Below, piece after piece: positions 35,050-46,759 of a DNA stretch of 64,000 nucleotides. The stretch is taken from contig NC_044920.1 of the NCBI RefSeq assembly GCF_003576645.1, positions 11,279,032 through 11,343,031 of the forward strand. The letters are read 5' to 3'. Position numbers and translations under genes: made by a program. Under the pieces are notes generated by a model, which saw only the letters and a list, made by a program, of their open reading frames with translations, searched no databases and had not been told where the DNA came from. The DNA is from Ipomoea triloba. Its lineage: Eukaryota; Streptophyta; Magnoliopsida; Solanales; Convolvulaceae. Within the stretch, counting starts at the first letter, position 1; every line of letters begins with the position of its first letter.

Positions 35050-36496
35050 ATGGCGTCCACGAGTGCAACTAGAAATTCCCAAAGAAGAGGAGTGTCTACA
35101 CAAACCCCACCACCACCACCTATCCCGAATAATCCACCCAGAGTACCTAATCCAATGGAGCCGACTATAGAGGAACCACAAGTTGATCATGTGGGACACC
35201 TGGAGCCGATAAGAGTGGAAGAGTACTATGAGATGCCACATGGACAACAAAGATCTATCGCCGGTTACATGACACGGAGTTCAACATACACAATTCAATA
35301 TATGTTTCCCCACTTAAGAATGCCAACTTTCACGTGCATCCTACTATTCTCACCTTGGTGCAAAATAGTCCATATGCCGGGTTACCATCGGAGGACCCGC
35401 ACGTGCACATCACAAGATTCATCAGGGCTTGCGGAATGTATCGACAAGAAGGAGTGACTGAAGAGGTGATAAGATTAAAGCTCTTTCCGTTTTCCGTTAT
35501 AGGAGAGGCTGCAAGATGGATATATAGCCAAGACGTCACCACTTCCGTTCATGGCAACAACTCCACAAAGAGTTCATGAACGAATTTTTCCCCTTAACCA
35601 AGACGATGAAAATCTGAAGACAAATTCAAGAATTCAAACAAGGAGGATTGGAAAGCTTGGGAGAGGCTTGGAGAAGATTCAAGGTATTGAAAAGGCAATG
35701 TTCGCACGACTTGATGCATCATTGGGATGTAGTTAGGTCGTTCTATGGAGGATTAACCAATGAGGGAAAAATGCTCCTCGATTCTTCGTCGAGTGGGGCA
35801 TTCGTTTCCTTAGCACTTCCCAAGGCGTAGGAATTGATCGAAAGGATTTCAAAGAATACTTCGTTTTGGTATGACAAAATAAATAATCAAGCGGGCATGT
35901 ATGAAGTGAAAGGGCATGTAGCTAATGAGGTAAAAATTGAAGTGATAAACCATGAAATAAAACGACTACAATCATTAGTAGAGAAAATGGAGGTGAAAGC
36001 AAAACCTTGAATGGCATTGGCGTTGTATTGTAATATATATGGAGGACCTCACAATACGAATGTTTGTACATCACCTTCCGCATCGGAGCATGTGGCGGCA
36101 ATGGACTACCAACGAGGAACAAACTACAATGCCTACGGAGGAGGAAATCAAGGCCAAAATCATGGATGGAAGCAAGGTGAGGGTTGGTATAATAATGGAG
36201 GATTCCAAGGGAGACAAAATTACAATCAAGGTGGCAAACCCACCTATGGTCAAAGTGAGAAGGGTTGACTTGCATATGGCCCACCCCAAGGAAATAGAGC
36301 TCAATTGGCTGACTATAAACCGAATTACAACTCCCAATTGGAACATCCTCAACAAAGGATATATGACATAAGAGAGGTTGATGAGAGACTGTTAAGAACA
36401 ATTATGGAGCTAAAAAATGATCGGACAAATCTCAAACAAGAGATTACCCAAGAAATTAAGCAAGAAATCTCAAGTTTGCAGCAAGAATCAAAGGTG
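35050..36496 (+). pseudogene. Athila-like gag, element A, truncated
   Basis: Frames 35050-35457, 35334-35579, 35648-35830, 36011-36268 and 36305-36496 together give a Gypsy gag: a Pro-rich N-terminus; HPTILTLVQNSPYAGLPSED; ITRFIRACGMYRQEG; LKLFPFSVIGEAARW; LGEAWRRFKVLKRQC; SFYGGLTNEGKMLLDSSSSG; a short zinc knuckle CNIYGGPHNTNVC in which the second Cys is Tyr; and a coiled C-terminal ITQEIKQEISSLQQESK. It has several frameshifts and stops. At 36496 it is cut by an inverted LTR. It matches the gag at 41141-42492 block by block. Confidence 0.85.
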
Positions 36497-37839
36497 ATTG
36501 TGGGGTTTTGGATTTGCGTGTATAGGGTGAAACGTCAAAAGATATTTGTATGTTAAAATGGAAAGTCAGTGACTCCTCGAGTGTCGGTCTCGAAGGAAGG
36601 ACGTGGATGTGTGTCAAGTGTTCGAGAGTTTACTTTGATCGGGTCATGCATTGGATTCGAGTGTGGAGTTGAGTGGATTGTGAGTGAAAGGAGTTCATTT
36701 GGTTTGGTTTGAGTGCAAGAGAGTAGAGTAAAGTAAAAAGATTTGTAAATATGTAAAAGGGGTAGGGATTGGATAGTGTTCATGTATGTTGCATTGTAGT
36801 GTGACTAAGGTAATCGATCGGGGAATGCTAGGATGTTGTCTATTCAAGAGTGTGTTGTCTTAGTCCTTTTCCACCCTTGTGTACTAAGGTTTCTTGACTA
36901 AGGAGTGCCTACAAGCATCCAAACTCTAAGAGGAATTTTATCAAACACGTAAGCTACACACTATCCTATTGTTCTTTCAAGAAGTCCATAGGAACTATGA
37001 TTGTGTAAAGCTTCAAATCCTAACTCTAATCAAAGACATGAAAGAGTCAAGAGCTCAATCTCTCATCTAGATTGGCCAGATCCAAACAAGATCTCATCAA
37101 AACAACAATCAAAAGACAAGAATAGATAATCCATCAACACAAACACATAGATCCAAGATATAGAAATAAGATCATCACACTAGCAACATTCAATCAAACA
37201 ATCCAAATCCCTAGATTAAACTAGCCACTCATGATATGAAATTCAACACAAAAGCCAATTTAATCCAAGAACAAGATAACTAAAATTATAGAAATGAAAT
37301 AGAAATCACCTAAAGAGAAGAAGATCTTCAATCCAAGCTTGTTGTCTTGCTACAATGGAGATTGATCTAATCTAAAAAACTAAGAAAAATGGAGAAAGTT
37401 CTCCAAAAGAAAAACTAAGAAAGGGAAAACTAAATTTCTGGGATCCTCCTCTGAAAATTCATCAAAGGGGTTTAAATAGTCTCCGAAATAACAACCCTAG
37501 TAAAAATTCGCGCAGCACCGTCTCCACGCCATCCACACGCGTGTGAGTGTGCGTGGGAGGCTACTGGATTATTTCCACGCACGCTCACACGCGTGTGGCC
37601 ATCCAGTTTGGTACTCCAGGGCTCCGTTCATGCCTGGTTCGTTCTTTGAGCTCAACTTTTGCTCCTATTTGCTCCCGGGACTCCTATTTTACCTCCTTTA
37701 AGCTAAAAGTAGGTTATGGGTGTCGGTTAGTGATTTTCAAGCATTTATGAGCATAATTCACCATGTAAGGATGCTATAAACCTGATAAAACACCCTAATA
37801 TGTGCTTAATTTAAGGGTATCTCGGAGGCTTATCAAATT
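36497..37839 (-). repeat. Athila-like LTR B, inverted
   Basis: On the minus strand it starts TGATAAGCC (at 37839) and passes through ACACGCGTGTGAGCGTGCG-type GC-rich inverted repeats (37530-37605), a GGGAGTCACTGACTTTCC-like block and ATACAAATATCTTTTGACG; it ends near CCCCACAATCA at 36497. It pairs in reverse with LTR C (59120-60417). Lying after an env-position ORF on the same strand, it is the 3' LTR of an inverted element. Confidence 0.8.
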
Positions 37840-38478
37840 TTCCACACTTTGTTTCTTGCTTGCCCTCAAGCAAGACTTTTTTCTATCTAAGCACATAAGT
37901 CTCCGAGATACTTTCTCATGTAAAACAAAGCTTTTGGCAAGTCAAAATGATGGTTGTCTAAGACTATTGAAACGGGAGAAATCATTTGTGTTATGTACAA
38001 AGGATTTTGGTCAGATGTCATCAACTCAAGAAATATTTTCGGGAAATAAAAACCTTTCGTAGATAAACAAGTAAAACAAGGGATCACACTCCTCGCACCA
38101 TACGCAAGCATGCATTTCCAAGGTTTTCGTTCACCTTCTATTTAAATAGGGCCTCTAGCCGATCCCACTAGTGGGAACGATGTGCACTAGCTAATCAACT
38201 TTTCATCCTTATACGCCAAAGCCCAACGTAAATGTAAATGAGGGTAGGGGCATGGACCACTCACCGCTTTTGGCTTAGCGCGGTCCCTCTTTCTTCTCAC
38301 TTCCTAGGATAACGTCATCGAGCTACTCGACTTCACATGGAGCTCCATTCTTTTTCGAAGGTCAGTGCAATGGGTACCCGAATCCTAGCGAAGCGGCTCA
38401 CCTCATCTCTATTTTCTCAATTATTGGGATCTTTTTATGTGAACAACCGACTCCAGATAAAGCTTTTTGCTTACCGAA

Positions 38479-38604
38479 GACTATGGTTTGAACACAACCC
38501 AACGAATTGGCTTTCCTCAAGACTATGGTTTGAACACAACCCAACGAATTGGCTTTCCTCAATTTTATGGTTTGAACACAACCCAACGAATTGGCTTTCC
38601 TCAA
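38479..38604. repeat. 42-bp tandem repeat, three units
   Basis: Units start at 38479, 38521 and 38563 and share CTATGGTTTGAACACAACCC and CGAATTGGCTTTCCTCAA. The plus-strand counterpart (near 58441-58485) has one unit, so the array grew in this arm only. Confidence 0.92.
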
Positions 38605-38610
38605 TTTTAA

Positions 38611-38811
38611 ACTCTTGGTGATTGGCCTTTTGCCTTTTCGACTTCTCCTCATACTCTTGGTGATTGGCCTTTTGCCTTTTCGACTTCTCCTCATGTCAAC
38701 CCCTCATGCCTTTTTGCCTTTTCGACTTCTCCTCATGTCAACCCCTCATGCCTTTTTCTATTTTCGACTTCTCCTCATGTCAACCCCTCATGCCTTTTTC
38801 TATTTGTGTTC
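38611..38811. repeat. Second tandem array, about 40-bp units
   Basis: Five imperfect units around TTTTCGACTTCTCCTCAT; two carry ACTCTTGGTGATTGGCC and three GTCAACCCCTCATGCC. The counterpart near 58370-58440 has a single unit. Confidence 0.9.
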
Positions 38812-39895
38812 AAGGGTTTTGTTTTCTCATTAACCTTACCAACAGGCTCACCTTTTGCCCCATGCCCTACCAAGGTTAGTTCAATTCCGGGCCTCGCTAG
38901 TTTTATCTTTCTCAAATTAAAAAGTGCACACTCCCACTTTGAGAGATCCTTGACTAAGGTCCTACGTAAATAAGAGGTGAACATCATGCAAGCAGGCAAG
39001 AATATAAACTTATTTGGCTCTAAAGACTCTCATGGGTGCGAAAAGTAACTTACTCAAAGATATTTCGAGAGTAAAAATTTTTGGACATCCAGTCAAAATT
39101 CTCTCTAGATAACACAAATAATAACTCTCTTTTCAAACTGCAAATGCACCCGCTTATAATTCCCAAGAGCTTCAACTTCTAATACTAAGCATGTAAGCAT
39201 GTAAAGCACAAAGTGCGTCCTTTCCACACTTTAGAACAAACATCATCCTCGATGTTTCCATACGATATAGGGTAAAGGAACGAACAGAGATTCTAAGGAT
39301 AGACAAATAAAGATCCCTTTCCACACTTTAGAAATCGCTCTGGGATATAGGGTATGCATCAAACAATCCTAATAAACATGGTAAACTCTAATATACGCAT
39401 ACACAAAGCTATAAAGAAATATTTCCACACTTTAAAGATCAAAACGGGGCTTAAAATTAGAAAAGGGATAAGAGGATAAACCAAGTATGCATCCCTCTTT
39501 ACACACTTTAGCTTCCAGCATATGCATGCTCCCATTATAGATGCTCTATAAGAAATGGAGACATAACATACAAAAGGGTTTTCGGAGTACTATTCAATTA
39601 TTATAAGCTGATAGAAATATAAAAGCAATAAAAACAAAAACATAGATAATAAAGCATGTAAATAAGCAGAATTATTCGAATAGTAATGCAGATAAGTAAA
39701 GCAGTTGTAAAGTAAATAACATAAAGCAATAAAAATAAAAGTAAAGCAAAGTAAAGAAGTAAAGAAATAAAAGTCGGAACCCCGCGCATAGGGATCCTAA
39801 TGTTCAAATGGTACCATCAACCATAGTAACCAATGTCCAGTTGGACTCAGTATCAAATGTCAAGTGTCAAGATGGAGGACAGTCGAAGGAAGGCA

Positions 39896-40720
39896 TCAGT
39901 TATCACCGAAGGGCTGGAATTGCCTATCGAATCTAGCTTCGAGTGCAGCAATTCTCCTATCATTATCCTCCACCGCCCTTCTCATGCGGTTAAGGTCTTC
40001 GGTGTGGACATCCTGTCTCGCGGAGATGGATGTAAAGTGGCCTTCCTGCCACGTTCGCTGCTCGCGCCAATAGTTCATCTGTTCATTGTGGAGCTGCCTG
40101 TGAAAGGTCTACGTCGTATCCCAATCCATGGGAGTAGGGCCTTGCTCCTATGTAGCATCATCCTCCTCGTTCTCTTCCTCGTCCTCATCATCATCATCAT
40201 CAGAAGCCTCTAGATCATGTGCATCATCACTGCCCAACCTCATATGCATGGCAAAGAACTCAGCGATAGTGAAAGCAATTGTGAAACCTTCATCTTTCTC
40301 TCCCATCAACCGGTCCATAAGGCCCAGCCCGTAACTCAATCTCGTAACAAAAGGTCCAATGAACACTGTTTGAACCTTAGGCTTTTGTTGGGTCTAGAGC
40401 CACTTTTTAGCTTGAACGCCCATGTTGATGCCAACCTCATTTTCCATGCACCACATATAAAACAAGTCTTGTTTGTAGACCTTGTTGCGATTGGTGGTTC
40501 TGCCTGAGAGATTTATAGCAAAGGCTAATCTGATAGCCTTTAGAGCATTGCGGGTGATGAGGTTTGCCTTGAGGTTTGATGAATTATACGAGGCATTGTT
40601 GGTGATGCTCCTCCAATACTGCCTAGCAACAGCTTACGAATCAAAATCCTCCTTAAAGTCCCTGAAATATGGCATGGATACGTTCACAGCATCATGGAAT
40701 TCAAGCGTAACACCCAAATG
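39896..40720 (-). pseudogene. Env-position ORF of the inverted Athila-like element, C-terminal part
   Basis: The minus strand reads blocks shared with the ORFs at 56785 and 61753: a PYFRDFKEDFD-like start near 40700, QDLFYMWCMENEVGINMGVQ, FIGPFVTRLSYGLGLMDRL, an EFFAMHMRLGSDDAHD block and a long Asp/Glu run; further on (39896-40078) RMRRAVEDNDRRIAALEARF, likely a coiled coil. Stops split it. It resembles the ATHILA ORF-1 family found after pol in Athila elements, whose function is not established. The N-terminus is cut at about 40720. Confidence 0.72.
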
Positions 40721-40721
40721 G

Positions 40722-40866
40722 AATCCAATGCATGACCTGATCAAAGTAAACTCCCGAACACTTGACACACCTCCACGTCCTTCCTTCGAGACCGACACTC
40801 GGGGAGTCACTGACTTTCCGTTTTATCATACAAATATCTTTTGACGAATCATCCACTCAACACTGC
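40722..40866 (+). repeat. 3' remnant of an Athila-like 5' LTR
   Basis: About 145 bp match the LTR end in 60302-60417 (ATGCATGACC, GAACACTTGACACACCTCC, ACACTCGGGGAGTCACTGAC) and then run to CTCAACACTGCA, 11 bp before the primer site. The left edge is a junction with inverted env sequence, with AAATGGAATCC at the switch. Confidence 0.8.
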
Positions 40867-40877
40867 ATTCTTCAAAA

Positions 40878-40895
40878 TGGCGCCGTTGCCGGGGA
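40878..40895 (+). other. Primer-binding site, tRNA-Asp type, element B
   Basis: TGGCGCCGTTGCCGGGGA is the full 18-nt complement to the 3' end of plant tRNA-Asp, the primer of Athila/Tat Gypsy elements. Confidence 0.9.
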
Positions 40896-41140
40896 AGGCA
40901 ATAAGTTGTCATATGTTTTTGTTTACTTTGATTGCATGAATGCTAGATTTGAGCATGTTAATCCATTCCACTTTATTTTGTTTTATTTTTATTTGTTTTT
41001 GCTACTTACCCAATTGACTACTTCTAGTCAATTGTGGAAATTCTGTTTCATTGATAATCTTACTAGGTGAATGCACACGCGAGCAAAAGGAAATCAAGGC
41101 TTACTACCCTACATTCTTGAAATCAATAGAGCAATCACAA

Positions 41141-42492
41141 ATGGCTTCATCAATCGCAACAAGAAATCCACAAGGAAGAGAAACATCTGTACCAAATCCA
41201 CCCCCAGTTCCAATTAATCCAAAAGTACCGATTAACCATGAAGAACCAATTCTGGAAGAACCACAAGCTAACAGAGCAAACAATCAAGAGAACAATCGTG
41301 AAGAAGAATACTATGGAAACCCTCAAGAACCACAAAGGTCAATTGCATATTACACGACTCCTGATTTCAACATGCATAATTCGATCTATGTACCGCCAAT
41401 GGAAAACGTCAACTTTCACGTGCATCCAACTATTCTCACACTGGTTCAGAACAGTCAATACTCGGGATTGCCATCTGAAGATCCCAACGCACACATCACA
41501 AGGTTCATACGAGCATGTGGGATGTACAGGCAAGAAGGCGTTAGCGAGGAAATAGTTCAACTCAAATTATTCCCATTCTCAGTTATAGGAGAGGCAGCAC
41601 GATGGTTGGAAAGCCAAGACGACAATCATTTCAGATCATGGCAACAGTTGCATCGAGAATTCATGAACGAGTTTTTTCCCATTACCAAGACCATGAGGAT
41701 TAGAAGATTAATACAAGAATTCAAGCAAGTTTGGGAGAGGCTTGGCGACGATTCAAGGTTCTTAAAAGACAATGCCCACAAGATCTGATGCACCCATGGG
41801 ACATGATTAGCTCATTCTATGGAGGGCTGACAGATGAAGGAAAAATGTTGCTTGACTCATCCTCCAGCGGTGCCGTTGTCTCCCTAACCTTACAAGAAGC
41901 TGAAGAACTAATCGAGAGAATATCTAAGAATACATCCTGTTGGTATGACCAGAGAGGAGATCATGGAGGCATATATGAAGTTGATAATCGTGTGGTGAGC
42001 GAGGCAAAAATAGAAGCAATGAATCACGAAATCAAAAAGCTACAAGCTATGGTATAAAACATGGAAGGAAAGACCAAGCCCTACATGGCTTTGGCACTTT
42101 ACTGTAACATCTGTGGAGGACCTCACGATACAAATATTTGCACTTCTCCGTCTGCATCTGAGCAAGTCGAGGCGGTAGATTACCAAAGGAACTCCAATTT
42201 CAATGCTTATGGACAAAATCAAAGATCAAACAATAATTGGAAACAGGGATATCAAGCGAGAGGATAATACAACTATGGAAACAAACCTGCATATGGACAG
42301 AATGATAAGAACAGACTGATGTACAATCAAAACCAAGGAAATGGAAATCAAATAACCCAGTACAGGCCACAATACAACTCTCAACTTGACTTTACTCAAC
42401 AAAGAAGGGATGACATCCATGAAATAGATGAAAGGCTTACAAGGATGATCATGGAACTCAAAAATAATCGAGCAAATCTAAAACAAGAGATT
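41141..42492 (+). pseudogene. Athila-like gag, element B, first part
   Basis: From ATG at 41141 the frame has a Pro-rich N-terminus, then HPTILTLVQNSQYSGLPSED, FIRACGMYRQEG, LKLFPFSVIGEAARWLES, WQQLHREFMNEFFP and RIRRLIQEFKQVWERLGDD. A frameshift near 41750 moves it to the frame of 41731-42057 (MISSFYGGLTDEGKMLLDSS). A stop at 42057 follows, then the zinc knuckle CNICGGPHDTNIC (CX2CX3HX4C), a Gln/Asn-rich part and a coiled stretch that is cut after EI by the Sirevirus-like insertion at 42493. The earlier ATG at 41051 lies in the leader and is less likely. Confidence 0.86.
42488..42492 (+). other. Target-site duplication AGATT (left)
   Basis: AGATT here and at 54190-54194 flank the Sirevirus-like element. 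The related gag at about 36444-36456 reads GAGATTACCCAAG unbroken, which is the empty site. Confidence 0.95.
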
Positions 42493-44617
42493 TGTTAGGA
42501 ATAAAATTGTAATAGTTTTGATGAGCCAAATTGTAATTTTAGAAATCCCCTATTTTATTTTTAGAGTGTAGAGTTTGAACCCGGAAGACTAGTCTTGACA
42601 ATAGTTTGGTTCGAATTATTGTTTTATAGAGTTCATTTTGTTATGACTCTTGTAAGTCATTTGCTTCCACTATACACATGAGTGTATATGATCCAATGGA
42701 CAAGGCCAAATTATCGTTGCTAGAAGACTCAAGTTTGAATCCTATTGAGAACATTTTGAGCTTTGGAGAGCAAGGAAGGGAGCTAGTAGTATCACGGCTC
42801 AAAGTCAATTTTTGGGTCAATGGAGGAACTCATGGAGTAACTTATGGAGCTAGTCAAAGGTCAATGGAGGAAGTTAAGTCAAAGCCGAGAAGAACTTCAA
42901 GATCCACTATCTCAACACCATACGCTAAACAATGCTGAGAAGGATCAAATATATTTATTTGATGGATATGACCAAATGAGCTGAAACAGAGAAATGGTTA
43001 AAGACTTGAGCATATATCAAATGGTTTAATGTTTGAATCCTACAAGCAACATTTTAAGTCCTTATAGACTAAGTTGGGAGCTACTTAACACGGCTGAATT
43101 TTTGGAAAGCTAGTCAAAAGCAAATGGTCAGGGGAGCTACTTATGGAGTAACTTTTGGTCAATGGAGCTACTTGGAGAGTAACTTTTGTTGACTCTTACC
43201 AAGACTTATGCGCGTGACACACACCAATTTAATACACGCGTGAAGAGCTCTTTGGAGCAACTTATGGAGCAACTCAAAGTGGAATTTATACTTAACCATT
43301 TTTGCATGATTCATAATTTATTCCAGTACGTGATGCTATGAATCAGAAGAAATCTGAAGGTGGTGATTTTTTGAAGATCATTGTTCATACTCAAGCAAGA
43401 ACCACCCGGAAATTTGAAAGATCAACTTGCTAAGATCAAATCAAGGATGCAACAAAGTCAAGAATATCAAGCTCTGAAGGATACAAAGTCTGCAATATCA
43501 AGCTGAGAAGGCAACAAAGTCAAAAATTGGAGGCTACAAGTTTCAAGGATCAATCAAGCCGTAAAAGAAGACTTTGTGAGCAATTTACAAAGATAATTTG
43601 TCAAAAGTTACCAGCGACATTTAATGTGCAGATCAAAATGGAGATTTTATCAGATCAAATTGGCAAGTTATCAGATCAACGGTATGGTCATTAAATGAGA
43701 AGGTATGGCCATCAAGATCAGATTGGAATGACCAATCAGATCAAGTGAACGTTCAAAATTTGAATGTTCATAACGGGCAAATAATTCCTTGAATTATAAA
43801 AAACCCAAGAAGACTTGAAGACAAGAACGGAACATAGAGGTGACGAGATACAGACTAGATCGGACTTACAACGGAAAATACAAAGTGCTGAGATATTGAG
43901 CTATACACGAGAGGAATTCAAGTCTTAGAAAAAGAAATCTTTATTTCTTTGAACAAAAGTTGTATCTCTACTGAGAGTAGAAAGGAGTGTAGCTGGGTGC
44001 GTAACACTCGGGTGAACTAAGTGCAACTTTGTGCGTAACACTTAGTTGGGAACGTAGCTTTGTGCGTAGCGTTCGGGGAGCGTAGCTTTGTGCGTAGCGC
44101 TCGGGAGCTTAGCTTTGTGCGAAGAGCTCGTGGTTGAGTGTAGCTTTGTGCGTAGCACTCGGGAGTTTCACTATTGTATCTAGGTGATTGAAGATAGTGG
44201 AAACCTTCCTTGGAGCAAGGAAAAAGTGGAGTACGAGAATTACACCATCTCCGAACCACTATAAATCTCTGCCTCTCATTTACTTTACTACTCTTTACAT
44301 ATTTGCATGTTTTAACATACTAACCCTTTACGTACTGTGTTGTTTATATCATCTGGGTTTGTGTGTTCCCACGTTTGCATGTGGCTCCAACTTTGCATAC
44401 ATATTTCTTGAGCTATTTTAAGGTTTTCCAACGTTTTGCATGTCAAGTATCTCTTCAGTTTTACGCAGTTTTGTTTTATAACACTTTACTGTACGATATT
44501 CCGCTGCACATTTCAAGTTGAATTTATTCACTTGAAGTGTTATAAAGTTTTTAATTGTTTGAGAAGTTTATTCACCCCCCCCCCCTCTAGACTTCTCCCA
44601 CCCTATCGGGACCAACA
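42493..44617 (+). repeat. 5' LTR of Sirevirus-like element 2
   Basis: 2125 bp, TGTTAGGAAT to GGGACCAACA. It differs from the 3' LTR by scattered substitutions and small indels: a 6-bp AGAAGA-type gain near 42890 and a 15-bp block missing near 44535. It holds about five imperfect units around GTAGCTTTGTGCGTAGC (43990-44165), which explain the open frame there, and a C run at 44576-44585. Confidence 0.94.
43794..43803 (+). promoter_or_regulatory. Candidate TATA box in the 5' LTR
   Basis: TTATAAAAAA lies in the middle of the LTR; the 3' LTR has TTATAAAAAG at the matching place. The C-rich/GTGCGTAGC part downstream would be R/U5. Position and motif only. Confidence 0.45.
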
Positions 44618-44619
44618 AG

Positions 44620-44631
44620 TGGTATCAGAGC
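44620..44631 (+). other. Primer-binding site of Sirevirus-like element 2
   Basis: TGGTATCAGAGC, two bases after the LTR end, complementary to initiator tRNA-Met. Confidence 0.92.
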
Positions 44632-44750
44632 GGTTGTCTATTGAGTCAATATTTGACTACTAGACAGATCTCATAAACTTCAAGATAAAGAGAGACTTAG
44701 CTCCGAACCTATTATTTTCATTAGACAAATTTGATGATTGGGAAATACGT

Positions 44751-45788
44751 ATGCAGGTCCATTTATCCGCGTTACACGATGACATGTGGGAAGTAATTAC
44801 AAGCGGTCCGATCAAAATTCTTAAAGTCAATACCGCAACCGCACAGACGAGCACAACACCGCAAAACATTCCTAAACCCAAAGAGGAATGGACTCTTGAA
44901 GATAGACAACGAAACAACTTGGACAACATTGCCAAGGATATACTATTCAAAGCTATCGACGATGCAACGTTTCCAAAGGTCCGAAAATGCGAAACCATAA
45001 AAGATGTTTGGCAAACACTAGTCAAAATGAGCGAAGAAAACGAGCAAGAAAAAGAGAACAAACTCACAATACCACTAAAGAAATTTGAGGATTTCAAAAT
45101 GCTAAATGGTGAGAGCATAGCTGAAATGGAAGCAAGATTTATTAAAGTCTTGGGAGAAATTGCTGATCTTGGAAAAGAGATTGATCAGAAGGAAATATCA
45201 CTCAAAATCCTACGTGGACTACCGTCAAATTGGGACATGAAGGTCACAGCCATGCGAGACCATAGGGATCTCAAAACTCTTACAACCGACAAGCTCTTTA
45301 GTGATCTAAAAGCTTATGAGTTTGAGATGAAGTCAAGAAAAGAAGAAGAACGCGAAGAAAGAAATATCGCGCTAGTCACCGAACAACCGTCTACATCGAG
45401 GTCAGTAGATAATAGTGAATTTTTATCTGACGAAAATTTTGCTTTGTTTGTTAGGAAATTTAAGAAGTTCATGAGGAAGAAGAACAACAAAAATTTTCCT
45501 CAAGCCAATACATCGAGATGGACGAAAAAGGAAGGTCCAGATGCAAACCTGTGTTACAATTGTAGAAAGCCAGGACACTTTATGGCAGAATGTCCTTATC
45601 CAAAAGTGAGCAAAAATCAAAGTGATAATGCTCAGGAGGACACCAAGGTAAAAGAAAGAAGATTCAAGAATGACAAAAGAAAAGGTTTAATTAGTGGTCC
45701 ACTTGAGTCAAGTGACAGTGATGAGTCATCTAGTGGAGAAAGTGACAACTCAAGGATGACAATGCTTTATTCTGCATGGATGCTTTAA
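44751..45788 (+). CDS. Gag of Sirevirus-like element 2
   Basis: 345 codons from ATG at 44751. The blocks are MWEVITSGP, RNNLDNIAKDILFKAID, KKFEDFKMLNGES, LGKEIDQKEISLKILRGLP, DHRDLKTLTTDKLF and the zinc knuckle CYNCRKPGHFMAEC, then a Ser/Asp-rich end. The frame is open upstream to a stop at 44661 without another ATG, and residues there (FDDWEIRM) look like normal gag, so the original start may have been lost. The product would package element RNA. It overlaps the next frame by 13 bases. Confidence 0.9.
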   Translation: MQVHLSALHDDMWEVITSGPIKILKVNTATAQTSTTPQNIPKPKEEWTLEDRQRNNLDNIAKDILFKAIDDATFPKVRKCETIKDVWQTLVKMSEENEQEKENKLTIPLKKFEDFKMLNGESIAEMEARFIKVLGEIADLGKEIDQKEISLKILRGLPSNWDMKVTAMRDHRDLKTLTTDKLFSDLKAYEFEMKSRKEEEREERNIALVTEQPSTSRSVDNSEFLSDENFALFVRKFKKFMRKKNNKNFPQANTSRWTKKEGPDANLCYNCRKPGHFMAECPYPKVSKNQSDNAQEDTKVKERRFKNDKRKGLISGPLESSDSDESSSGESDNSRMTMLYSAWML

Positions 45789-46318
45789 TTAGATCATCAA
45801 CTCAAGATTTATGCTTAATGGCGCATGAAGTTGAAGAAGATGACGTAACATCTAAATCTTTTGATTCTGCGAGTACTTCTTTTTCTAGAGAGTCCTTCTC
45901 TCAATTTATGAGAGAATGTCAAACCGTTATGGACACTCATTCTCAACTCGAAGAGCGCAATAAATTTCTGATTCTTGAAAAAGATGAAATTAATGAAAAA
46001 TTGCAAAATGCTCTATCCGAGGTGAAAGAATTGAAGGCTAAAATTATTTACCTTCAAGAAGAGTGTAAATCAAGGGAAGTGAGAGAACACAACCTCAGGG
46101 GAGTAATAGCAACATTTACTCATTCATCCAAAATAATGGATAAAATGGTAAATATGCAGAAACCCTCATGTGATAAAATGGGTTTAGGTTTTGATCCATC
46201 GTGTTCTCAAGCCTCTCAGAAGTTGACCAATTCTAATACGACTTTAGATAATAAAGTACAAGTGGTGAAATTAGTCAAAAGTCAAGATTGCACAGTGAGA
46301 CAAGGAATTGGTTATTAA
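45776..46318 (+). CDS. Gag C-terminal extension, coiled coil
   Basis: 180 codons in another frame, beginning inside the end of gag. QLEERNKFLILEKDEINEKL and ALSEVKELKAKIIYLQEECK make a clear heptad pattern, so a coiled coil is likely. Sirevirus gags often have such a region after the zinc knuckle. In the intact ancestor it was probably part of gag and a frameshift near 45776-45788 separated it. Codons from about 46230 on lack a recognisable motif. Confidence 0.7.
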   Translation: MDALIRSSTQDLCLMAHEVEEDDVTSKSFDSASTSFSRESFSQFMRECQTVMDTHSQLEERNKFLILEKDEINEKLQNALSEVKELKAKIIYLQEECKSREVREHNLRGVIATFTHSSKIMDKMVNMQKPSCDKMGLGFDPSCSQASQKLTNSNTTLDNKVQVVKLVKSQDCTVRQGIGY

Positions 46319-46390
46319 AAAATTGCCAAAAATAACAATGTTGGGCCGAAGCCTTATTATAAATACATTTCGCCCAATCAATCAAAGAAA

Positions 46391-46759
46391 ATGCAAAGTT
46401 TTGTTCCCTTAAGGAAATATTCCAATGAGTTTAGTGCAAAACAACATTTGAAAAAGGGAAGATTTTCGAATGGTGGGCCAGGGAGATTTTATCCCTCTGA
46501 GCAATATTGGTACAAAGAAATTAAACCATGGGTAAAATCAAGGTTTAATTCCTTTAAGGTCTCTTCCCAAGTGCCTAAAAATCGAGTCAGTTTTCAAAAC
46601 TGGGCACCAAAAGTCTTTTCCAAAATTAGTTATGATTATAAAGTCAACAATGGTTATAAATCACCTTTACTTGGTTCAGTAAGGACAAGGTGGATTTGGA
46701 TACCAAAAATTATTAACCCCCAAGGACCCAAGCAAAACTGGGTACCTAAAAATGTTTAA
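46391..46759 (+). pseudogene. Gag/protease linker frame
   Basis: 122 codons, basic and rich in aromatic residues, ending GPKQNWVPKNV. Sequence ending in NWVPK directly before the protease is common in Tork and Sirevirus-type Copia elements. It is separated from the previous frame by a stop at 46316-46318. Confidence 0.6.

Larger units (their letters stand above)
37840..39895 (-). other. Untranslated 3' region of the inverted Athila-like element
   Basis: Reverse counterpart of 57350-59119. It carries several copies of TTTCCACACTTTA, the complement of the AAAGTGTGGAAA motif, and the expanded tandem repeats at 38479-38811. No coding signature; the open frames here are by-products of the repeats. 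Confidence 0.7.

Noticed and set aside
36553..36783. Frames shared by 36553-36783, 60107-60328 and 60298-60567
   Set aside because: They belong to the LTR sequence of the Athila-like elements in both orientations; no protein signature.
37547..37750. 67-residue frame also found at 59205-59408
   Set aside because: Falls within LTR B and C and is conserved only because the LTRs are.
38337..38879. Open frames with repeated LWFEHNPTNWLSS and similar blocks
   Set aside because: Created by the 42-bp and 40-bp DNA tandem repeats, whose lengths permit a repeating frame; the single-unit copy in the other arm has no such protein.
44017..44259. Cys/Arg-rich repeated frame on the minus strand
   Set aside because: Product of the GTAGCTTTGTGCGTAGC repeats in the LTR; the 3' LTR has the same frame at 53573-53773.
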